From Desulfobulbaceae bacterium (GTDB taxonomy: Bacteria > Desulfobacterota > Desulfobulbia > Desulfobulbales > Desulfocapsaceae), in assembly GCA_011390165.1 (NCBI GenBank), contig JAABSV010000006.1, positions 1-64,000 of the forward strand: a stretch of 64,000 nt of DNA. The letters run 5' to 3'. This document shows positions 34,473 through 42,150 of the stretch, piece after piece; within the stretch, counting starts at the first letter, position 1; every line of letters begins with the position of its first letter. The notes beneath the pieces are model-generated. The model was not told where the DNA came from. It searched no databases and saw only the letters and a list, made by a program, of their open reading frames with translations. The position numbers and the translations under genes are program-made.

Positions 34473-36509
34473 TCAACGTTCGACAACCTGGGCGATCATC
34501 TCCGAGTGGGGCAAGGTATCACAGATAGTGGCTAGCTTAACCTGGCCGGCGGTCACACCGGGGCCGGTACGATCCGCATACAAGAGGTTCAGCCAGCCTG
34601 ATTTCATGACAATGAGGCGTGGCGGGTGGAGGAGTCGTTGATTACGGAACACCTTGTATACGATAGCATTTTCCATTAATCTGGCTTCAAAATCTGCCAG
34701 CCATGCGGCATCGGGATGAGCCACTTCGGCCGGCTCGATACAAAAATCGTATCGGCGCATGGCGCTGTCGGCAACCACACAAAAGTGCTTCCAGGGGATG
34801 TTGCGCTCGGCAAGCGTCTCACAGATCAGATCAGACAGGAATGCGCCGGCAAGCTTTTCGCCGGCCAGATTGGCAATGTCCCTGGTTTTGCTGATGAAGC
34901 GGATATTCGGATTCTGACCGGTAAAGCCGCTGACCTTGATGATGTCGTGCAGATTGTAGCGATACAGACCTGAATAAGAGGTGAGCAGCACGATGTAATC
35001 CTCTCCATCCACCAGTTGGTGGGCCAGCAGCGGCTCCCCGCCGGAGAGGGGCATGAACTCGAAAAAACAACCTTGAATTGCCAGAGGTCCTTCCCTTACC
35101 CCTATTTTCATGGGAATATTGAATTTCCCTTCACTGGCACCAAAGCCGCAGTCAATGTAATCAACGCCTTCTGGTAACCAGCTTTTCAATCCTTCAATGT
35201 AGCGGCCGATGGTGCCGCCCAGCCAGCAGGAAAATATCTTGAGATTCGGCCAGTAATCGCGAGGTTCAAGACGGCCGCGATGTGCTACCATCTGCCGCAG
35301 ATCCTGTGCCCGCTCCGGATCCGGTGACAGCAGTTTTTCCAGGTGAAGCCGGAGTTCAGCCTCCAGTTTCAGTTCCACTGAAATTGTTCCCTGTTCGATA
35401 TCGTTGATCAGGGCTTCTCGTCGATCATGGGCTACCTCCGCCAGTATGGTCAGACGTCCCGGGTTGTTACCGATCACCAGACGCACCTCGGATTTGGCAA
35501 CGGCGAAACGCATGATCAAATAATCCACTGCTGCAGGATCAGTCGCCTGGCGAATTTGGTGCGGAAATGCCATACGGCGTAAAAGTTCTGCAGAGGTTGC
35601 GGCCAGGGTCAAGCCGGATGCAGAACCATAGGGGATTCCGCCGACGGTTGTTCCCATGGCAGCTGCATTGGCAAGGGGAAGAAAAAACCCAACCATTATT
35701 TCCGGGGCCATTTTTGCCAACAGGGCCAAACGGACTTGGCTGACCACTGACTTGGCCAGATCACCGGCGCTGCTTTCCGGAATAAACTTCATACTGCCGG
35801 TCGTTCCGCTGGTGCAGACAAAATGTTGGGGCAATCCGGCAAACAGGAGGTCTTTCTCACAGTTTTCCATCCGCTTGGCATAGGGTTCCAGATCCGCCCA
35901 TTCGCAGACCGGCACCTTTCGGCGGAAATCCTCGACCGAATGGATATCCACAAAGCCATGTTCGCGGCCGAATTCGGTTTCGGCGTTACGCCGGACAATG
36001 TCCATCAGTACGTTGTGCTGGATCTTTTCCACCGAGTGGCAAGCTCCCAGGAACAAACGGACAAGTTCAGGTACGCCCTTCTCCCGCAACTCATCCAGTG
36101 AACGGATGCCTTCCGCGGCGGCTTTGGAGCTTTCCATTGCCCGTTCCTTGAGCTGTCTGCCGATGCTTTGGAGAATTTCCGCCGGAACGTTGAGCTCACT
36201 CGTTCTTTTTAGGGTCTCAGAACGGTTGACGCACAAGACACCCTGGGTTTCCAACTGTTGCAGGAGAGCCAGATTGCAGGCATCGTCCTCTTCGACAAAG
36301 GCAGCAATAACGAACATCGGCGAGGGAACTGCACGTCCACGAACAAATATCGACGCCTGATCGCCTCCATCCGGTTGCAGATCAACATCCTTTGGGGCAA
36401 CCACCTCCAGTTGAACACCTGCTGCCAGAGCCTCCTCGCAGCTGCGGGTCAGTTCCCTTACTTCACAGCCATTGTACAAAATCCATCCATGCATGCGTAT
36501 TCCACTCAT
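34473..36509 (-). CDS. GH3-family acyl-acid adenylating synthetase with RimK-like N-terminal domain
   Basis: A 678-residue protein. Residues 1-102 (HGWILYNG, VVAPKDV, GRAVPSPMFVI, LETQGVLCVNRSETLKR) resemble the pre-ATP-grasp domain of RimK-type ligases without the ATP-grasp itself. Residues about 130-678 are a GH3 domain with all three acyl-adenylate motifs: CTSGTTGSMKFIPES (about 232), GFGASEGKFNIP (455) and SGLYRYNLHDIIKVSGF (513). Plant GH3 enzymes conjugate carboxylic acids to amino acids via an acyl-adenylate. The ATG overlaps the stop of the upstream gene by one base. I infer that it activates an acyl acid, perhaps handing it to the nearby carrier protein or to an amine. Confidence 0.82.
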   Translation of the reverse strand: MSGIRMHGWILYNGCEVRELTRSCEEALAAGVQLEVVAPKDVDLQPDGGDQASIFVRGRAVPSPMFVIAAFVEEDDACNLALLQQLETQGVLCVNRSETLKRTSELNVPAEILQSIGRQLKERAMESSKAAAEGIRSLDELREKGVPELVRLFLGACHSVEKIQHNVLMDIVRRNAETEFGREHGFVDIHSVEDFRRKVPVCEWADLEPYAKRMENCEKDLLFAGLPQHFVCTSGTTGSMKFIPESSAGDLAKSVVSQVRLALLAKMAPEIMVGFFLPLANAAAMGTTVGGIPYGSASGLTLAATSAELLRRMAFPHQIRQATDPAAVDYLIMRFAVAKSEVRLVIGNNPGRLTILAEVAHDRREALINDIEQGTISVELKLEAELRLHLEKLLSPDPERAQDLRQMVAHRGRLEPRDYWPNLKIFSCWLGGTIGRYIEGLKSWLPEGVDYIDCGFGASEGKFNIPMKIGVREGPLAIQGCFFEFMPLSGGEPLLAHQLVDGEDYIVLLTSYSGLYRYNLHDIIKVSGFTGQNPNIRFISKTRDIANLAGEKLAGAFLSDLICETLAERNIPWKHFCVVADSAMRRYDFCIEPAEVAHPDAAWLADFEARLMENAIVYKVFRNQRLLHPPRLIVMKSGWLNLLYADRTGPGVTAGQVKLATICDTLPHSEMIAQVVER

Positions 36510-37966
36510 CAGAGTACCGCCTCTTGGTAGCAATTTTCGATATAGTCGCGTAATTCCAGCGCCAGGGGATCACAGAGTTGAATCCGGCTGAAATCAACAC
36601 GCTGTCCGTAAAGCCGTGTGTACTGTAGCCACCAGCGATCCGGTGTCTCGACAACCAAGCCGCTGAAGAAGATGCGCAGGAACCGTTTGTTGGCTTCAAC
36701 GTCCGGCGATTGCGGCAGCCAGGCAGGAAAGCGGATGTAGACAGTTTTCAAGCCATCAGACTCCAGATCGAACAACCGGGCATGCAGTACCGCGCTTATA
36801 TCCCGGCCTGGAACCTGCACGAAGACTATCGCATAGTCTGCACCCGGATGGCATTGGACATCCAGAACTGTCTGATCTGGTAGATCCGCAGTGCTGTGCA
36901 AAATTTCAACGCTCAAGTTTGCATGGGTGAATAGCCGGTGTACCAGTTCAACATGGCACTCGGGCAGAAAAAAGCTGAGCGTTTTGACCGGCCGAGTAAC
37001 GGCGATGGCGTGCAGAAGGGTTTCCCGCTGCTCATCGGCACTCTCTGCCAGGCTCTTAAACTTTGCCCGGCCATGCACCGAAAGTTTAAGTGCCATCGGG
37101 GTAAAATGGAACATGCCGCAGGCCTTCTGCGAAAGGATGTGCGTGGTGACCAGGTTGGCCTCAAGAATAGTCGGCGAGTCGACTTTCCCTCTGATTTCGT
37201 TGCTGACAACCTTGATTAGCTGAATCAAGCCCATGCTGCGGCGGTATTCCGGCTGCACCATCACCGCGCCGATTTCAGCGACCTCACGAGTATCCGGCGA
37301 ATACAGGATCGCCATATTTCCGACAACTCGATCTTCAGGATTCAGGGCCACGAACGATCTGACCTTGTTCTCGGCAATGGCCTCCCGCAGCTGATCAACA
37401 TAATAGAACTCTTCCTTGCTATAGGAATACCCGTAGTTTCGGTATGCCAGCTCAACAATGCCCGGCACATGCTCCATAGCCGCCGGCATGATCCGAAGCT
37501 TCTCCCGGGAAAGAAGAGCAGCAGGCTCTCCGCCTGTTAGCGAAGCAGGTACTGTAAGATGGGCGAAGCGTTTGACCATGACAGTACGCCAGCCATCACG
37601 CCCATGATTGACGAATTCGTAGTGATCAACCATTTTCTCGATCAGAAAGAGCCCCAATCCATCAACGCTCTCTTCGGGCTGATCTGCTTCATAGCGGGGC
37701 AGGGACTCATGATTGACCGGAAGCCCCATGTTGCTGAACACTATTTTCAGAGAATCGCCGCAGACCTCGCAAATAACCTCGAACTGTTCCTCAAGCCCTT
37801 CGCCTGGGAAATGCTCGATGATATGCAGGCCTGCCTCTTCGGAGGCTATGCCTAATGCTGATATTTCTTTGTCTGTGCCTCCCAGGTATTTGGCTGTTTC
37901 TGTAACAAAGGAAACAAGAATGGGCAAAAACTCAATCCGGTAATATGTTTTGAGTACAAATTGCAT
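36509..37966 (-). CDS. Anti-sigma-factor-type ATPase fused to a GNAT acetyltransferase
   Basis: A 485-residue fusion. Residues 1-135 resemble RsbW-type GHKL ATPases (EISALGIASEEAGLHIIEHF; DGLGLFLIEKMVDHYEFVN). Residues about 155-310 are a GNAT domain (RIMPAAMEHVPGIVELAYRNYGY; EIGAVMVQPEYRRSMGLIQLI, the acetyl-CoA binding part). The last 170 residues are not recognised. The gene has a GAGAGGAG ribosome site, lies 111 nt after the acyl carrier protein gene and overlaps the GH3-like gene by one base. Its role may be acyl transfer to an amine, regulation by protein acetylation, or both. Confidence 0.72.
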   Translation of the reverse strand: MQFVLKTYYRIEFLPILVSFVTETAKYLGGTDKEISALGIASEEAGLHIIEHFPGEGLEEQFEVICEVCGDSLKIVFSNMGLPVNHESLPRYEADQPEESVDGLGLFLIEKMVDHYEFVNHGRDGWRTVMVKRFAHLTVPASLTGGEPAALLSREKLRIMPAAMEHVPGIVELAYRNYGYSYSKEEFYYVDQLREAIAENKVRSFVALNPEDRVVGNMAILYSPDTREVAEIGAVMVQPEYRRSMGLIQLIKVVSNEIRGKVDSPTILEANLVTTHILSQKACGMFHFTPMALKLSVHGRAKFKSLAESADEQRETLLHAIAVTRPVKTLSFFLPECHVELVHRLFTHANLSVEILHSTADLPDQTVLDVQCHPGADYAIVFVQVPGRDISAVLHARLFDLESDGLKTVYIRFPAWLPQSPDVEANKRFLRIFFSGLVVETPDRWWLQYTRLYGQRVDFSRIQLCDPLALELRDYIENCYQEAVL

Positions 37967-38077
37967 AGCAGCGATTCTCCTCTCTGCAACAGTTGGCTGT
38001 ATCCGGAAAATTTCTAAAAAATATTTGCTTACAAAATTATGGCGGTGGTATAAAGGTTAAGGGCCGGAACGAACTCG

Positions 38078-38308
38078 TTATCGCACCTGTTTTCGTTCAA
38101 TGTAATCAATAACACTCTGTACTGTCGTCAGCGATTGCAGGTCTTCATCATTGACTGTTATTCCAAATTCTTCTTCCACAGTAATAATGATCTCCATGAA
38201 ATTTATGGAAGCAATATTGAGATCATCCAGCATCATTTCCGGGCGTATTGTCTGGGGTGTTTCACAAAACTTCTCTATCAGAGACACGACATTTTCAGCT
38301 GTAGACAT
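38078..38308 (-). CDS. Acyl carrier protein
   Basis: A 76-residue acidic four-helix carrier (LIEKFCETP, MEIIITVEEEFGITVNDEDLQSLTTVQSVIDYI). The phosphopantetheine Ser would be Ser34 in NIASINF; the usual Asp of the DSL motif is Ala here. It is clearly not the housekeeping AcpP and is the first gene of the minus-strand island operon. It probably carries the acyl chain used by the GH3-like enzyme or the PlsC-like acyltransferase encoded divergently. Confidence 0.87.
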   Translation of the reverse strand: MSTAENVVSLIEKFCETPQTIRPEMMLDDLNIASINFMEIIITVEEEFGITVNDEDLQSLTTVQSVIDYIERKQVR

Positions 38309-38370
38309 TGTGGGGCTCCTTTTTTTAATTTAGAAAGATTTTTTACTACAAATAACAAAAAAATCATAAC

Positions 38371-38490
38371 GGCAATTGATATATCATAGGGCAAATATTT
38401 ATGGAAGTATTTTCTTGCAGAGCGGCAATTTATATATCATAGATCAATTATCTATTGGCAGTATTTTCTTGCAGAGCGGCAATTTCTGTT
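38371..38490. repeat. 53-54-bp direct repeats in the divergent island promoter region
   Basis: GGCAATTTATATATCATAG-type blocks begin at 38371 and 38424 (with GGCAATTTC again at 38478). A 26-bp block starting AGTATTTTCTTGCAG is identical at 38406-38431 and 38460-38485. The 306-nt AT-rich gap between the carrier protein and acyltransferase genes (38309-38614) holds no other feature I can name. The repeats are positioned to bind a regulator of both divergent genes. Confidence 0.8.
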
Positions 38491-38614
38491 TGAAAATTTG
38501 ATTTCTATCGAAATTTTTTCTTATAAACATTTCTGAACGCAGCTTTAACAGCCTGCCTGGTGACGAACATTGCAAACTAAATATATATCTTTTGTTCAAT
38601 ATATCGAAGCAGTT

Positions 38615-39229
38615 ATGGCGCGAAGTCTCATCAGGATTTTTCTCCGTCCGACCATTAAAGGAACGGAAAATCTGAAACAACTGGCTACTCTGAAAAAAGA
38701 AAAAGGTGTAAGTGTTATTGTTATCGCCAATCATATCAACGATTATGATCCCGTGTACATTTCCTCGGAAGTTGCGCTGGCAACCGGGAGAAGCCTGTAT
38801 CCGGTATTTATTCCGGCCAAAAAGCGATTTTTCAATACTGCTCTAAAGCGATTCTTCATGCTGCTGCACGGTGCCCTCCCCATAGGTATCGGAAGAGATG
38901 AAGATAGCCTTAACTCCCTGAAAGACATCATTGCAAAAATCAAATCCGCTCATACTATTTGTGTCTTTCCTGAGGGACAGGTTTCAACTGATGGAAAAAT
39001 TGGCAAAGACCTTGGTTTCGTAACATTCCTGGCTAGGCGTAGCAGTTTGATTGTTCAGCCGGTATATCTGTCGGGGCTTAAGGGGTGCGATGTCGATTGG
39101 CGCAATATGCTGCTCAGAAGGCGTCGTCTCACCATGATCTTTGGCAGACCGTCAACCGTCGCCCAGGGAAGCAGTGTAGAAAGTATGGCTATGATTACCG
39201 AGGCGGCGAGAGCCGGTGATGGTGGGTGA
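38615..39229 (+). CDS. PlsC-like 1-acylglycerol-3-phosphate O-acyltransferase family protein
   Basis: A 204-residue acyltransferase with the HX4D motif in NHINDYDP (about residue 44) and the FPEGQVS motif (about 122). It is shorter than typical PlsC (about 230-260 residues) and has little of the usual N-terminal membrane helix. The start is ATG 38615, or the in-frame TTG at 38570. It is divergent from the acyl carrier protein gene and belongs to the same lower-GC island. I infer that it moves an acyl group from the carrier protein to an alcohol acceptor. Confidence 0.8.
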   Translation: MARSLIRIFLRPTIKGTENLKQLATLKKEKGVSVIVIANHINDYDPVYISSEVALATGRSLYPVFIPAKKRFFNTALKRFFMLLHGALPIGIGRDEDSLNSLKDIIAKIKSAHTICVFPEGQVSTDGKIGKDLGFVTFLARRSSLIVQPVYLSGLKGCDVDWRNMLLRRRRLTMIFGRPSTVAQGSSVESMAMITEAARAGDGG

Positions 39230-39291
39230 TGGGCCCTTTCGCACTTTGAGTTGGCCACCTTGGAGACCCCAAGATGAGCCACGTTTTTTTG

Positions 39292-39386
39292 CTCAGTCAC
39301 GGCCGCCTGCTTGCCGATGCCGTGAATACCGTGGCCATCTTACCGCCGTCCAGGCCTACGCCGAAAAGCAGCAGTGAGGCTGGCCT
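39292..39386 (+). pseudogene. Remnant of a pta 3' end (right copy of the direct repeat)
   Basis: The DNA encodes GRLLADAVNTVAI, similar to the pta ending GCLVPDIVNTVAI. A 2-bp insertion after ATC (39340-39341) then shifts the frame, although the following 45 bp equal the end of intact pta. No upstream pta sequence exists here, so it is a fragment left at the right edge of the island. Confidence 0.8.
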
Positions 39387-39387
39387 C

Positions 39388-40275
39388 TCACCCTTCGCTT
39401 CTGGCCGGGTTAGCCCGCCGCCGGGTGACCAACCCGCGCAGGTAGTCCAGCCAGGCCTCCATCCCCGCTCCGCTGCGGGCGGAAAGAGACATGGTGCGCA
39501 ACCCCGGGTTGAGCCGCAGGGCATCGGCGGTGGCCTCGGCCACCGGGAAGTCGAAATGGGGGAGCAGGTCGGTCTTGGTGATCAAAAAGATGTGTGAACT
39601 GGTGAAGGCCTTCGGGTACTTGGCCGGCTTGTCCGGCCCCTCGGGGACGGAGACCAGCACCACCCGCTGGTGCTCGCCGAGGTCGAAGGTGGCCGGACAG
39701 ACCAGGTTGCCGACGTTTTCGATGAAGAGCAGTTCGATGGCCTCCCCGCCCGGCTGACGCTGCAGACGATGGAACCCCTTGTGGGTCAACGCCGCGTCGA
39801 GGTGGCAGGCGCCGCCGGTGGTGAGCTGAACCACCGGTACCCCCTTGGCCCGTATCCGCTCGGCATCCCGCTCGGTCTCGATATCCCCCTCGATCACCCC
39901 GATGGCAATCTCGTCGCGCAGGGCCTCGATGGTCTGCTCAAGAAGGGTGGTCTTTCCAGAGCCCGGGCTGCTGATCAGATTGAGAACCACCGCCCCGTTT
40001 TCGTCAAAGTGTTCCCGGTTCGCCCGGGCCAGGGCATCGTTGGCGGCAAAGAGGCTGGCATGCACCGCCACCGTCCGGCTACCAGCCTCGGGCTGGCCGT
40101 GCTCGTGCCCGTGCTCGTGTCCGTGTCCGTGGCCGGTCCCCTCTCCGTTATGATGGCTCTGTCGGCCGCCACTTTGGCTCTGGTGGTTCTTGTGGCTATC
40201 ATGGCTCTGATGGTTCAGGTGGCCGCCGTGGTGGCCGTCTCCGGAAGGGCTGGGGCAGCCGCAGCTATCACACAT
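39388..40275 (-). CDS. hypB: Hydrogenase nickel incorporation GTPase HypB
   Basis: HypB delivers nickel to the [NiFe] hydrogenase large subunit. The 295-residue protein starts with the CDSCGC metal motif, followed by a His-rich stretch (about 17-60) that can store nickel. Then comes a G3E GTPase domain: SSPGSGKTTLLE (Walker A), EGDIETERD, TTGGACHLDA, FIENVGNLVCP and TKTDLLPHFDF. Its 3' end overlaps the island-flanking repeat. A 350-nt gap separates it from the protease gene upstream; hypA is not found in the window. Confidence 0.96.
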   Translation of the reverse strand: MCDSCGCPSPSGDGHHGGHLNHQSHDSHKNHQSQSGGRQSHHNGEGTGHGHGHEHGHEHGQPEAGSRTVAVHASLFAANDALARANREHFDENGAVVLNLISSPGSGKTTLLEQTIEALRDEIAIGVIEGDIETERDAERIRAKGVPVVQLTTGGACHLDAALTHKGFHRLQRQPGGEAIELLFIENVGNLVCPATFDLGEHQRVVLVSVPEGPDKPAKYPKAFTSSHIFLITKTDLLPHFDFPVAEATADALRLNPGLRTMSLSARSGAGMEAWLDYLRGLVTRRRANPARSEG

Positions 40276-40450
40276 TGTCGTTCCTCATCGCTAAGATTGC
40301 ATTTTGGCAACCGTCTGCTATGTCCTTGACTCTCAATCCGTCAAGTCCACAGGTACATCGGTGGCCGTTGCTTCGTTATGGTGCTGGGCTTGGTGCCGCC
40401 GCTCATCGGGCAGTCGGTGCCTCAGGCAGGTACCCGGTCACCAGCAGCCC

Positions 40451-40512
40451 ATTTTCGCCCGGTCTGGTCACCGCATAGAGCGTTTTCGCTTAGCCTGGCT
40501 ACCGCATAGAGC
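40451..40512. repeat. 31-bp tandem duplication upstream of hypB
   Basis: Two adjacent 31-bp copies each end in ACCGCATAGAGC (40451-40481 and 40482-40512). The remainder of the gap 40276-40625 shows a small TGCAGC/GCTGCA hairpin near 40600 and no gene. Confidence 0.75.
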
Positions 40513-40625
40513 TCATCAATAGAGCCAACTCTAGCCCGGCGGCCTGCCTCTGAACGAAGCTGGGGTACTGGCTGATCGGGGTACAGCCGGACTCTGCAGC
40601 CTTTTTGCTGCATCCCGCTGATCGA

Positions 40626-41117
40626 TTACTTCGGCAGAACCGCCACCCCCAGTTCAGCGAGCCGGCGGACCACCATCTCGGCCACCGCCACCTTCTGCGC
40701 CTCCACCACCGCCGAAAGTTCGATGGACTCGGTCAGCTGGCAGGGGATGACGGTGTAGAACTCCACCTGCTCCGGGGCGGCGTCGCGGAGCTTTGTCACT
40801 TCCAGTATCTCCAGAAGCCCCAGCTGGTGCGGCGACATCCGGGTCTGAAAGTTGCCGGCCCGCACGTCATCCAGGGTGAAGAAGTGAAATGATCCTGGTT
40901 CTCCTGCGATATCGACCACATCTATCACCAGTACGGGATCACACTCTTCCAGGAAGGGGGCCATGTAGATGCCGGCGGTGCCGATATCCTGCATCTCCAC
41001 CCTCTCTGGAAAGAGATAGTGCTCCTCGAGGTAGTGGACCACGTGCACCCCGAACCCCTCGTCGGCCAGAAGGAAGTTGCCGATGCCGGCGATACCGATC
41101 TTTTTTTCCATAACCAC
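40626..41117 (-). CDS. Hydrogenase maturation endopeptidase (HyaD/HupD type)
   Basis: A 163-residue peptidase that trims the C-terminal tail of the hydrogenase large subunit after nickel insertion. GIGNFLLADEGFGVH contains the Ni-sensing Glu, VIDVVDIAG the Asp ligand, and MSPHQLGLLEIL the His ligand. The start is taken as GTG 41117 because GGAGG lies 9 nt upstream; ATG 41111 is possible. It follows hypE by 19 nt in the operon. Its substrate here would be the large subunit encoded at 46543-48243. Confidence 0.92.
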   Translation of the reverse strand: MVMEKKIGIAGIGNFLLADEGFGVHVVHYLEEHYLFPERVEMQDIGTAGIYMAPFLEECDPVLVIDVVDIAGEPGSFHFFTLDDVRAGNFQTRMSPHQLGLLEILEVTKLRDAAPEQVEFYTVIPCQLTESIELSAVVEAQKVAVAEMVVRRLAELGVAVLPK

Positions 41118-41136
41118 GTTTCGGCGCCTCCCGCGC

Positions 41137-42150
41137 TCAGCAGATGCGCGGCAGGGGAATGCCGTGCAGGGGGAGGACGATTCTCGCCCCCCCCACCGGG
41201 GTGTTGATCACCACCCGGCCAGGGGTGCCCGCCACCAGCCGGCCGATAATTCTTGCCTCGCGCCCCTCGGGGCGGCTGCGGAGCAGGGCCAGGGCGCGTT
41301 CGGCGGCATCGCCTGCCACCGCCAGCAGACATTTCCCCTCATTGGCGAGATAGAGGGGGTCGAGGCCGAGCAGTTCGCAGGCGGCGCGGACCTCGGGGCG
41401 GATCGGCAGATCCTCTTCGCGGAGGTGGACCTCGAGGCCGGAGGCGGCGGCCACCTCGTTCAGGGTGGTGGCCACCCCCCCCCGGGTCGGGTCACGGAGG
41501 AGATGGACCGCCTGCGGTAACTCGGCGAGCAGGGTGGCAACCAGGCGATGGAGGGGCATGGTGTCGCTCTGCAGATTCCCCTGCAGGGCAATCCCCGCCT
41601 GCCGGGTCATGATGGTGATACCGTGGTCGCCGATGCTGCCGGAGACGAGCAGAACATCCCCGTCTTTAGCGTTTTTTGATGAAATGTCGATTCCTTCCGG
41701 GATAAAGCCGATCCCTGAGGTGTTGATGAAAATTTTGTCCGCCTTGCCCCGCGGCACCACCTTGGTATCGCCGGTGACCACCGGTACCGCCGCTTCCCGG
41801 CAGGCCAGGGCGATGGAAACGACCACCCGTTCGAGGTCGACCATGGGAAAGCCCTCTTCCAGGATCAGACCGAGGCTGAGGCAGTGGGGGTGGGCGCCCC
41901 GCATCGCCAGGTCGTTGATCGTGCCGTGCACCGCCAGCTTGCCGATATCACCACCGGGAAAGAAGATCGGCTCGACCACATAGCTGTCGGTGGTGAAGGC
42001 CAGTCGGCCGGGTTGATTGGCCAAGACGGCGCTGTCCTCCAGGTCGCGGAGGAGGGGGTTGTCGAGATGCCTGAGAAAAAGTTCGGCAATCAGTTGCTGG
42101 CTGGCCAGGCCGCCGCTGCCGTGCTCGAGTTGGATGGTGGCGGCTCTCAT
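41137..42150 (-). CDS. hypE: Hydrogenase maturation protein HypE
   Basis: HypE dehydrates the thiocarbamate on its C-terminal Cys to the cyanide ligand of the [NiFe] site. The 337-residue protein has the AIR-synthase-like fold (HGSGGLASQQLI near the start; TGDTKVVPRG; RDPTRGGVATTLNE) and the obligatory PRIC C-terminus. It overlaps hypD by 4 nt. Confidence 0.97.
   Translation of the reverse strand: MRAATIQLEHGSGGLASQQLIAELFLRHLDNPLLRDLEDSAVLANQPGRLAFTTDSYVVEPIFFPGGDIGKLAVHGTINDLAMRGAHPHCLSLGLILEEGFPMVDLERVVVSIALACREAAVPVVTGDTKVVPRGKADKIFINTSGIGFIPEGIDISSKNAKDGDVLLVSGSIGDHGITIMTRQAGIALQGNLQSDTMPLHRLVATLLAELPQAVHLLRDPTRGGVATTLNEVAAASGLEVHLREEDLPIRPEVRAACELLGLDPLYLANEGKCLLAVAGDAAERALALLRSRPEGREARIIGRLVAGTPGRVVINTPVGGARIVLPLHGIPLPRIC

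Noticed and set aside
39274-39597. 107-codon plus-strand gene
   Set aside because: It begins before the pta-tail remnant, is frameshifted relative to pta and then runs antisense through hypB.
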